Shown here piece after piece: positions 1-11,100 of a stretch of 64,000 nt of DNA; the first letter of the stretch is position 1; every line of letters starts with the position of its first letter. The position numbers and the translations under genes are program-made. Origin of the DNA: Castor canadensis (Eukaryota; Chordata; Mammalia; Rodentia; Castoridae). The notes under the pieces are model-generated. The model ran no database searches. It had not been told where the DNA came from and was given only the letters and a program-made list of their open reading frames with translations. The stretch spans positions 166,258,583 through 166,322,582 of the forward strand of contig NC_133390.1 in NCBI RefSeq assembly GCF_047511655.1, given 5' to 3'.

Positions 1-1640
1 GTGGTATATACTTCAGGGTGGCCTTATGAGCTTTTTGGGTTGGGTGTCCCAAACCAACAGGAGGAACTTTCTTATGATCAGTATGTGCCTTTTCCTTTTA
101 ACCCAGTCCCACTGTTTTTCTTCCATTTTTTTTGTTCACCCCAGCCTCCTGCCCCAGGAATTATGGGGATGAAGCTGAGAGACCATGGAAAAAAACACCA
201 GTAACATTGACCTATTGGAGGTCAAAGCTGGGTCAGAAAGAACTAGTGTTAAGCTTTGACATGTACTGAGAACATTGAAGGAAACTGATTTCCATCTTAA
301 TAGTGTTTGTTAATTGCCAAATATGGAACACAAGGAGAGGACTAAATCTCCCAACTCCTCAAAGCAAAAAACAAGAATTGTCAGAAACATGACAATACTG
401 TGCAAAGTACACAGTAAGCTATGGGCTGTGAAACAGTCATTTGATCTAAGATTGTAAATTCACAAAGCTTTTCATCAAGATAGAAAATAAAAATGGAGGA
501 AAATTATACTGCACCTATGTTTATTGGGCACATTCCAAATGTCATATGTATTATCTACAACCCTCATTATAATAAACCAGCATTTAGAAATTATTAACCT
601 TGCTTTACAGATAGGAAACATTCACTCAGAGAGATTAACAATTTGCCCAAGGTCTCCCAACTGGAACAAGTCACAGCCAGGAACTGAACTTGATAGCAGT
701 TACTCTTAAATCCCTGTTGTTTCTACAACCTCCAACGTGAGAGACATGCTCTGGGCAGGTGCTCTTTTGGTCTTCTAGCAAACACTGAACAACAGGTAGA
801 AGGATCCCGAGATCTGTACCCACTCTACATCACTTCCATCGGTATCCCTAACTGCAGACTGTATTCACCCAATTTTGCACCAAAACGCAGCATCCTAAAG
901 AAGACAATTTTCTATGCTGGGGATGTAGCTCCGTAGCGGTGGCGACGGCGAATAATTCTCCAATCATCCTTTTCTTCATCTTTTTAAATCTGCAGTGACG
1001 GTAGTTGTGAAAAGGCAAGGCGAATTGTGTGTACGTGTGTGTGTGTATTTTAATATCCTAATCGTCTACTCTGTACATATTAAAAACAAATGGAAATCAA
1101 ACTGTTTGACGTCTGCACTGGTCTGAGCCTTCGGACTGCAGCGGCGTTGTGTACAGATCCACAACCTCTGCAGGGCAGGCATGAAGCGCTCCTCGGGGGC
1201 AGACGGGTGGCCCGTTTGTGGATGCAAATGTCTGGTTTCCCATTTTCATGGCGATGGTAGGCGAGCCTGTGTGTGGTGAGGGCTCTTTTGACACAAGCAG
1301 GTCCCTCTGCCCTCAATGCTCTTCCCCAGCCCCTGTCTTAATGAGTATCAGTCTTAACTGAGATCTGTTGAACGGGGGCGCCCTCTTACCAGCTCAGGCC
1401 CCTCACAACTCCCTAAGTTTATATTTTTACATTTTGGTAGGATCTGGCTAATGTCTCACGCATAGAGGACGCCAGGGTTAGCAGGTCAACGCTGTATCCT
1501 CGACGCTCAGGCCTGACACCGTAGCAGCTCGAAGATGTGGGGTTCATAAACGAGAAAGAACATTTCCTTGTTACCATTCTCACCATTACACATGCCTATC
1601 CTCTTCCGGGAAGTCTTCCCGGGCCTACCATCCTCTCGCA
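1..1640. other. Upstream flank of IFT52
   Basis: No gene is supported. A MIR-like element lies at about 524-715 (GCTTTACAGATAGGAAAC, then TTTGCCCAAGGTCTCCCAAC). A short ID-like fragment is at 918-950 and a short TG run at 1029-1046. In human the neighbour on this side is SGK2, but I see none of its last exon here. Confidence 0.6.
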
Positions 1641-2076
1641 TCGCGCCGTCAGGAAAGCGGTTCTGGTCACCCCAGACCCGAGCTTCCAATACCCACGCCC
1701 CGCCCTTCTCCCGGCCCTGACGTTCTGCGCCTGCGCCCTGGGGCGTTCCTCCCCTCCACACCCCTGCCACCAACAGCTTTCAGAATTCTCCGCCCGGAAC
1801 CTTGGCATCTACCATTTCTGTCAGTTTTTAACAGTAACTGTTATTAAGTAACATAATGAAATTACATTCCTTTTGCCGAAAAATGAACCTTTGCTGTGTT
1901 TGGATTTACTTCTTATCCGTGGTAATGGTACGGTCCTGCATTAGCTCCGCCCCTTTACCCACCAGCCCCTGCCTCGCGTGGCAAGCAGGTGTCGCCTTTC
2001 TGTCGTCATCACGTCGCTGCGGAGGTCGCTCCGCGACCGGGGTCACGCCCCCTCAGCGCGCCATATCGCCTACGCC

Positions 2077-2083
2077 GTTGCTA
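2077..2083 (+). promoter_or_regulatory. RFX-type X-box half-site
   Basis: GTTGCTA reads as AGCAAC on the minus strand, a full match to the right half (RGYAAC) of the X-box bound by RFX factors. The partner half next to it is poor. A GTTATCC reads further off on the minus strand (2093-2099), beyond normal X-box spacing. RFX control of IFT genes, including the worm orthologue osm-6, is established; its use here is inferred. Confidence 0.4.
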
Positions 2084-2118
2084 AGCGGCCTTGGATAACT
2101 GGGCCGTGTCAGGTGAAG

Positions 2119-2139
2119 ATGGTGGTCACTGGGCCTCAG
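2119..2139 (+). CDS. IFT52: IFT52 exon 1, possible upstream start
   Basis: The ATG at 2119 has A at -3 and G at +4, a strong initiation context. It codes for seven residues (MVVTGPQ) before a near-perfect donor, CAG|GTAAGA, at 2140. Spliced to the acceptor at 4467/4468 it continues in frame as V-T-V-E-K-E. In other mammals exon 1 is thought to be untranslated, with Met1 in exon 2. Here Met1 is lost, so this ATG may be the true start. The same frame is open upstream to an ATG at 1978, so the exact 5' end of the transcript matters. Confidence 0.6.
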
Positions 2140-5100
2140 GTAAGAAAGGATCTGACTGTAATGGCCGGTCGCGGCGTTGGGACAGCCTAGGGGCTAACGA
2201 CGGCCTAGCCAGACTGTCCTGAAGGCCTCCGAACTAGTGTTCTGAAAAATCCGTCTGCTGGGGCAAAGTAAACCAAAGATGCATGAGTAGGCTGGGATCC
2301 CGGGCCTGTTCACCACAAGCCAGGTGTGGTGGTGCAAGCCAGAGGCACAGGTAGAAGGATTGGTGTCTCAGGCTGGCCCCGGCAAACTTGAGACAACCCT
2401 ATCTGAAAGATAATCTAAAGCAAAAAGGGTTGGGGGTACCCTTACATTGAGCTCAAATGGTACCCTGAGCTCAAACCCCAGTACTGACTAAATAAGTAAG
2501 TAAATAAATATATACAATGCATCTGGTTATTGTCTGCTGCTAAGGTTTCCACTACAGATGTAAGAAAAAAGTGTCCTTGCGTTTTCTGTCTGATTGTGGC
2601 AGCCAAGATTGAGTACAGAAAAACAGGGGAGGAAAAGAAAAATCCACTAAAAGAATAAGTATGTGAGACTAGCCAGACAAATTCCATAAGTTAAAGGTAA
2701 TAAAAGGAATTAGCTCTCCAGCAGAATCAAGTATAATAATGATAGAGAAATTATGTTACTATAGAATTAAGAATCTACACAGATAGAATATTAAAGAATT
2801 CAGAACAAACCCAGATACATATAAGGGTTTCCCATAGGCTCTGAAAAGATGGATTGGTGCTGGCCTTCTTCTAGTAATTTAGGAAAAAATAAGCCCATTT
2901 TGAGCATCTAAATAAATTCCAAGTGGACCAAAATTTAAATGTTAAAAAATTGTGTCACAAAAGTACTAGAAGAAAGTGTTGCTTGATGTATTCATAATAT
3001 ACATGGTCAAAACTCTTCTAAAGCTGCCATGTAATTCAGAGGCTAGAAAGAAAAAATAGATTAATACTTCTGACTCTAAAATTTAAAACCTAGATGACCT
3101 GCAAAACTAAACCAAAAAAAAAAAAAAAAACTGTCAGAAGCCAATCTAAAGGCAAATAAGGCAGCCTGGAGGTGTTGCTTGATCAGTAGAGCACCTGTCT
3201 AGCAGCCCTAACTTCAAAACCCAGTACCCCTGTTTCTTGGGGGTTTTTTGGGGAGGGGCAGGAGTGGGACTGGGATTTGGACTGAGGACTTCTTGCTTGT
3301 AAGGTGGGCACTGTACCACTTGAGCCACACCCGCAGTCCATTTTGCTCTAATTACTTTGGAGATGGGATCTTGCAAGCTATTTGCTGGGGCTGGCCTCAA
3401 ACTGTGATCTTCCCAAATAGCTAGGATTACAGGAGTGAGCCACCAGCACCCAGCTTATTACACTTTCATGGAGAGCAATTTGCACATCATTTACACAGCC
3501 ATTAATAGGTAAGAATTTATTCAACAAGTATGTAAGGTGCACAAAAACATCATGGTTAAAAATGACATTTTTAGGGGAACCCTATATCAGGACCCCTTTC
3601 ACTTGGCAAGAGCTCTGTTTTTCTTCTTGCTTAAATAAACTTCCTACCTTTACACTCAAAAAAAAAAAAGGACATTTTATTAGCAAAAAATATGACCAAA
3701 GACATGTCAGTATATGATTAGTTAAATAAATTGTAGTGTATTCATAAAGTGGAATACTGTGTACCTATTTAGAAGAATGTGGTAGATGCAAATGTACTGA
3801 CATGGAATGATGTCATATATACAAGCTTAGGTGAAAAAATGTGTTCCAGAGTAGCACATATTGCAAGATGCTATTTCATAAAATGAAACTGGTGGAAAAG
3901 TACTGGTGGAGTACTTTAAGTGGTAGAGTGCCTGTCTAGCAAGTGTGAGGCCCTGAATTCAAACACTAGTACCGCAAAAGAAAGGAAGGGAGAGAAGGAG
4001 GGAGGGAGGAAGGAAGGAAGGAAGGGAGGAAGAGAGGGAGGGAGGGAGGAAGAAAGGAAGGAAGGAGGGAAGGAAGAAAGGAACTGTAAGTTAACATATA
4101 TTTAAAAATTTAGAAAGCGATACCCTACACTTAACAGTAGTTACTAGTGAGGAAGCAGGTTGGAAACATAGTCTCAGGACACAAGAGCAGGGTGTGGTGG
4201 GGCAAGGCCATGGAAGTAGACTGGTTGGAGGGCCAGAGCAACAGTGGGAAGCAAAAGCCAGGATGGACTGAGTTTTGGTTTGGCCTTTAGTGTTTGGAGC
4301 TGTGATTATGCATTTCACTCTCGACCTTTGAAAATTGTAAGAACGTCATAGGTAGGTTGCAGATGTATATAGCCTTCCTTGATAAATTAGAGGTGGAAGG
4401 CAACTATTTATTCCTTTTTGGGGCTCTTTCTTTTGGAATACTGTTTTTCCGATCTGTCTTCCATAAGGTAACTGTGGAGAAGGAGGTTCGGAGCACCATT
4501 CTTTTCAATGCATACAAAAAGGAGTTATTTACCACCAATAATGGCTATAAATCCCTGCAGAAAAGACTTCGGAGTAACTGGAAGATTCAGAGGTGACCAT
4601 GACCATGTGTATTGTTTTTCCTGTTAAGTGATAATGATAGCCTGCTAGTAGGACTGAAAAATATTTATTTTCTCACTCTTTTTATTTATTTATTTATTGT
4701 AGTACTGGGGATGGAACCCCAGGCCTCATGTGCATTAGGCAAGCGCTCTATCACTGAACTGCATCCCCAGACCTATTTTTTAAATTCTTTAGGTGGGAAG
4801 AATTCAATTTAAACATTGTTCAAAAGTAAGTAAATTATTATTGAGACATCTCTTTTGAAAATTGGCAATGCACATATTACTAAGTTGTCCTACAAATCAC
4901 AAACCAAAAATTTATTCTAAGTATACATATATAGTATCTTAAGATGTTGGATGTTTTCTCCATGTTTGAATCTTGATCTTAATCAAAAGGCCTAGAAGCA
5001 AGTCTGCATATTTTATCTTGGGTCAATTTAGGGAAAGGAAAAATGAGAATGTCTCTGTCTTTATGTATGTGTGTTTTCTTTTTCCTTTTTTTTTTTTTTT

Positions 5101-8100
5101 TTTTTTTTTTGGTGGTACTGGGGATCAAACAGTGTTTTGCACATTGCTAGGAAGGTGCTATACCACTGAGCTACAACCCCTACCCTGTGTTTTTTTTTTT
5201 AATAAATAAGAATAGACAATCATATCAGTGAATGGAAGAGCTGATTGAATTAATAGTTGAACATCTTTATGTTTTAGTGTGGATTAATTTGAATACCTTG
5301 ACTTATTGAAAGTATTTTGAACAGACGCTGGATAACTCTGGGGCAGCCGCTACTTTGGGAGAGAGTCTATCTTAGACACCTAAGTCTCTCCATCTCTCAG
5401 CCTTTGTGGCCTCAGTTCCATATGGTTAAAGGCTAAAATAACTCCTAATTGTTTTTAAATTACGTATCTAAACACTTGTTTTTAAAATCTTATTTCCAGC
5501 TTAAAAGATGAAATCACATCTGAAAAGCTAATTGGGGTGAAACTCTGGATTACAGCTGGACCAAGGGAAAAATTTACGGCAGCTGAGGTAAGAAATATTC
5601 ATAAAGAGGCAATATAGTAGCTGGCATGGTGGTGCATGCTTGTTATTCCAGCATGCGGGAAGCTGAGGCAGGAGGATTGTGAGTTTGAGGCAAGCTTGAG
5701 CTCTATAGCAAGAGCCTGTCTCAAAAAAAAAAAGAAAGAAAGAAATATGATGAGATGATGATTAAGAGCATTGGCAATGAAATCCTGGATTGAAGTCTCC
5801 CTTCACCACTTGCTGTGTGGCTTTATAGTAGTCACTTCATCTTTGTCTTCACCTTGGACTTGTAATGATGAATTGAGATAATCTATGCAAAGTATCAAAC
5901 ACATAGGGAGGGCTAATTAAGCATTAGTCATATTTCTTTGCTATATTTTTGCTTTGAAAATAGTAAAATTTCACTTAAAATTAGACTTTTAAAGTTGTTT
6001 CGTAGACTAAATAAAGAATGATAAATTTAAAATCCAGAATACAAATTTTAAGTGTTGGTAAGGATGTAAAAAAACTGGAACCCTTTACACTGTAGCTGGG
6101 AATGTAAAATGGTAACATCATTAATGCAAAATGGCATAGCAGATCCTCAAAAAATTAAATGTAGAACTGCTCTATGATCAGCAGTTTCGCCTCAGGTACA
6201 TAGTCAAAATAACTGAAGCAGGATATCAGAGTAATTGGTATACCATGTTCACAGAAGCACTTCCACAATAGCAGCCCAATGCCTGTTTATAAATTGACAG
6301 ATAAACAGAATATGGTGTATGCCTACTGTAGAATATTATTCAGCCTTAAAAAGGAAGAGGGTTTGGGGTGTAACTCACTGGTAGAGAGCATGTTTAGTAT
6401 GCACAAAGCCCTGGGTTCAGTCCCCAGCACCAAATAATAAAGTTTAAAAATAAGTAAAAGAAATTCTGACACGTGCTATCACATGATGTTGAGTGAACTA
6501 AAGTAGTCACAAAAAAACAAATACTGTATGATTCCACTTCTATGAGGTATCTAGAATACTCAGATTCCTTAAAATAGATAATAGAATGGTAGTTTCCAGG
6601 GAGAAAGGGGAACAGGGAGTTGTTTCATAGATACGGAGTTTCTGTTTTGAAACATGAAAAGAAGCCAGGAGCCTGTGGTTTGGGCCTGTAATCCCAGCTA
6701 CTTGGAAGGCTGAGATTGGGAGGGTCATCGTTTGAGGAAGCCCAGGCAAATAGTTCACAGAACCCAATCTCCAAAATAAGCAGAGCAAAATGGACTGGAG
6801 GTGTGGTTCAAGTAGTAGAACACCTGCTTTGCAAGCACAAAGCACTGAGTTCAAACCCCAGTTCCACAAAAAAAAAAAAAAGAGATTTCTTTTTTTTTTT
6901 TCTCCTCCTCCTCCTTCTTCGTGGTACTGGGGTTTGAACTCTTGCTAGGCAGATGCTCTACCAATTGAGCAATGCCTCCAGCCCTTTTTGCTCTGGTTAT
7001 TTTGGAGATAGGGTTGCACTTTTTGCCCAGGCCTACCTGGGCCAGAATCCTCATGTTTTACACTTTCCATCATTGATAGGGTAACAGGTGCACACCACCA
7101 TGTCAGGGCTGGTCTGGAACCACATCCTCCAGATCTCATCCTCCCACATAGCTTGGGATGACAGGCATATACCATTGTGCCCAACTATTGGTTGAGATGG
7201 TGGTCTTATAATCTATCTGTAAGATGACTGTGAGGCCAGGTCTTGAACTATGATCCTCCTGATCTCAGCCTCCTGAGTAGCTATTATATTTCTTTTTTTT
7301 TTTTTTTCATTTTTCTTTTATTATTCATATGTGCATACAAGGCTTGGTTCATTTCTCCCCCCTGCCCCCACCCCCTCCCTTACCACCCACTCCGCCCCCT
7401 CCCACTCAAAAAGAGATTTAAAGAAACAAAAAAACTAGAACACAGAAAGAGCCTTTCTCACAGAGACTTGTAGGAAGTACCTTGATGCTCAGGAGGGGGT
7501 GGGGAGTAGGGAGGTTGAGGCAGGGCAGGGCCAGTGTGATCCTTGGATGGAGACAGGCCAAGATCTGCTGTTACTCAAGGTGATGCCATGGAAAGGAGGT
7601 CCACAGGAGTATTGCCCTTTTTTCCTCAATTTTTTGCAAGATATCCTTGCCACCTGGAAAGGTTATAGAGAGGTAATAACTTTGATCATGTTGAACAGAC
7701 TAAGAATTACTATTGGGACTGGGAGGTGACCCACCTTCCCTACCCACTGAGACCTTGAGGGAAATGGACCACAGAGAGGGCAGTGGCCTGTAAAGGAGGA
7801 ATGATTTATTACTTTTTGGGCTTTGGCCCCACCTTCCTTCTGTGTCTAGGGAAGCCAAAGAGAGAGGATGATGAGGTGTTTGCCAAGAAGTAGTCAGTCT
7901 CAGGAAAGCAAGAGCATCCAGAGAGGTTCAGAGCCTGAAGTCTGGGCATTTTCCCAAACAGGGATAGGCACCAGGTCAAGGCTTACCTGTAGGCTGTCAG
8001 AGTTCTGAGGCTGTGGCTTCCAAAAGGCAGGAGTTCTTTGAGAGGCAGACTTAGTTCTTTGGCCTAATAAAATGTCTTCTTACTAGAACAGTCGCTGGCA

Positions 8101-11100
8101 CCATGCCTTCTCTTTGACATTGGAATGAGGAGGGAAGGAAAAAAGAAAGCCCTCATCTTCTTTCCAAGAATCAAAATCCCCTATTTTTATCCTTCTAGAG
8201 GGTTGAGCCTCATGTTCAGCAGGGGTCTTCCTTGAAGGTGATCACTGCTTTCCTGGTCATTGCTGCCATCTTCCCAGGACTGGTAAAGGGTTCAGTTCAC
8301 CCTCAAGTACTGTATGGCATCTCCTTGATGTCCTCCAGAAGCTTCTGTGTCAGAATAGACATCTCATGTCTGATATCAGATATTAGAGTCAGGCTGAAAA
8401 TCAGACTGAATAGTCTCCCTTCATTTCTACCTCAAATGCATTAACTCTTCATACTCATTTGGTGGTGGTGTTCAGTTACCAACAGGTGACCATGTTCTCA
8501 GACAAGTGTTTTCTAACCCTTTCAGACTAGCATCCACTGAATTATCTCACCTTTTTTATCGTGAGTTGAAATGCATAAATATTACAACCTACCACCATTA
8601 AAATAATGAGTCAATACAGTGCGCTAACTGTAATGTAAAGGAATTAAAAGAAGATGATTTATAAAAGAGTATATGTATTTACAAATTGTAAATGTTTAGG
8701 CATGTATTCACTAGAAGAGTATGTATATTTCAGTTTGTTAATGCTTGGGTATACATACAGTTAGAACACTTCTTTATATCTGACATTTGAGATAAAGGTT
8801 AAATTAATACATAGAATCACCATGAATAGGACAAGTACAAATGTAGACTGATGAAGATATGATTCTTCTCTCGATTTACATAGTTGTGTGTACTTGGGAA
8901 TTTGGTTTGTATTAAATCATGCAACAATTACTTTGCATTTATATATAAACTGGAGTTAGATTCTAGGTTCAGTTGTTGTTATTTACTTGCTTTTCTTTTT
9001 TTAACCAGTGACTATCTGAGAAAACATTCAAAGTTATAGGGCAGTTCTTCACCATGTGGGACTGGCCTGAACATTATAGGACCTTTAGTATTCCTGCCCC
9101 CTGCTCACTAAAATACCTTAAAATTAGTACTGTGACAATGCAAATACCTGCTAAATGCTTCAGCGCCTTCCCTGAGAGCCACCAGTCTGGATCACACTGT
9201 CAGTAATACCCTATCCCACATTTGCTTCCACACTGTAAAACTTAACAGTGTAAACTCACTTGCCCACTGTGTTATTTACATACCGCGTCCTTCAAGTATC
9301 TTTTTCTCAAGATGACAGACAGCCAGTAGGACAGAAGAGATGGCAATGTTAACTCTGTTCCCACTGCATTTAAACACTGTGGACAAATCCCAGAAGCACA
9401 CAGTCATAAGTACTAAGTCCTAGTAGGATTCCCCAAGCAAAACCTGTGATCCACAAGCTAGATCTGGCTTGCTGCTATCAATTATAAAACACAGTAGATA
9501 CTTAGGGTATCTGAGAAATGAAATTTGATAGGAAATCAGAAGTAAGAAAAAAGCAGATGAAACCTGTGGGGAGATTCAGTCCATTGTGTAGCGACCAGGA
9601 TACATGTAAATTATACCTCATTGTTTCCCTTCTTCCCTCCTTTTTCCAGAACTATTTTTTAAGGATCTCTTATTGACACCAGCTTATGGGTCAAGTTCTG
9701 TGACCGACACTAGTAATACATGATCCTTATTCACAAGGAACTGATGGTCTAGGGAAAATTAGACAAGTTAACCATCTAACAGTAACAGTGTTCTAAGTGC
9801 CACATTTCTACAGTAGCACAGAAAAGAGGCATTAAGTTATAAAGCCCAGAAGATAAGGACTTAGAACTGATTTTTAAAAATTATTTTGAAGTCACTGACT
9901 CTTTTGTTTTTACATTGTGGGGAAGGCAAGGGAGAGAAACATACAAAGAGTGTGCAAGAGCCATTGAGCTGGGCTGGATCAGTGGTTCTCAAAGGTAGGG
10001 TGTTTGTGAGGGACCACTGAAGTACAGAAGGAAATTGTACCTATTCATGCTTTTCTTGTCCTTAAAGTATTTTCTTCTGGGGAGTATGCTTTAAATTCTA
10101 ATATAAGAATATATGCAAAATATACATCTGTTGGAGTGCATGTTCACATTCTTTTCTGGAGTGCTCTGTGAAGAAAGTTAAAAACTATTGGTCTGACTCC
10201 CATCTCCTCAGGTTTTCTCAGGCTGGGTTAGCAAGATAAGTTCTAAATATTTCTCCCTTCCCCAGTGTTATGAGAACAAAAGAGCTTCCCAGGACATAAG
10301 CAGACATCTTGCAGTTGTCACTGTGGTTTGGTCAGTCAAGGACCTTGAAAGAATTCCTCCCTGGGATAGTATGAAATGCCTTCATCCTGGTACCTTTGGT
10401 GAGGGGAAGTGACAAGAAAGTATGATTTAGATCAATGGTTCTCAACAAGAGGTGGCTTTGCTTCCTCCTTCCCTCCCAAGGAGAAATTTGGCAATGCCTG
10501 AAGACATTTTTGGTTGTCGAGGGAGTGGTAGGTGCAATGATATCTAGTAGGTAAAACCAGGGATGCTGCTGAGTGGATATCTGTGAGCTTCCTTTAGCTA
10601 TGTAGTTGTCCGCTCTGGTTTGCTGTCCGGATAGTCAGCTTTAAAAGTGACAATTTAGTTTGAGAACTTTGGAGCTTTATGTTCAAAGACAAGCTTGAAG
10701 ATCCTACATACAGAGTAAATTTTATGCTATATACATTTATTCTTTAAATGTCTTGGAGATGTTTTATTTTTATTCAGAGCCTCACACTCGTTAGGCAGAT
10801 ATTCTACCAGTTGAGCCAGGCCCTCAGCACTTTTTTCATTGGTTATTTGAGATAGGGTCTTGCTTTATGCCCAGGCCCGCCTGAACCACAGTGTTTCTAT
10901 TTGTGCTTCCCCGCACAGCTGGATGACAGGTGCACACCACCAAACCCAGCACTGGTTAAGATCCAGCCTTGTGAGCATCTTGCCTGGGCTGGCCTCAAAC
11001 TGTGATCCTCTCCAGTATCTAGGATTGCAGGCTTGATCTACTACACTCCTATTAAATGCCGTATGACTTTTAAGTGCTTATTTTTCAGTTGATGCAGTCT

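Larger units (their letters stand above)
1640..2180 (+). promoter_or_regulatory. IFT52: IFT52 CpG-rich promoter region
   Basis: Base composition shifts from AT-rich flanks to a GC- and CpG-rich stretch just before exon 1. GC boxes of the CCGCCC type occur near 1697 and 1946, and a CACGCCCCC run near 2044. No TATA box is evident, as expected for a housekeeping or ciliary gene. A strong RFX-type half-site lies at 2077-2083. The transcription start is not visible from sequence; I infer it lies between about 2000 and 2110. Confidence 0.7.
2140..4467 (+). other. IFT52: IFT52 intron 1
   Basis: The donor is GTAAGA and the acceptor a pyrimidine-rich tract ending CATAAG. Contents: composite SINE + (2318-2505); L1-like AT-rich sequence (about 2700-3120); ID-like SINE + (3163-3232); composite SINE - (3233-3460); L1-like fragment (3480-3890) carrying an inserted LTR-derived retroposed fragment (3572-3670); ID-like SINE + (3905-3985) leading into a GGAA-type purine tract (3980-4082). 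Nothing recognised in 4085-4440. Confidence 0.75.

Noticed and set aside
1080..1316. Overlapping 78-aa and 65-aa minus-strand frames upstream of IFT52
   Set aside because: No recognisable protein, no splice or promoter support; probably chance.
1..1600. 3' end of SGK2, the expected left neighbour
   Set aside because: No kinase C-terminal coding sequence is visible; it presumably lies outside the window.
4357..4467. In-frame upstream extension of IFT52 exon 2 starting at ATG 4357
   Set aside because: The added residues have no family similarity, and the stretch ends in a good pyrimidine tract and acceptor. The exon 1 ATG is a better candidate start.
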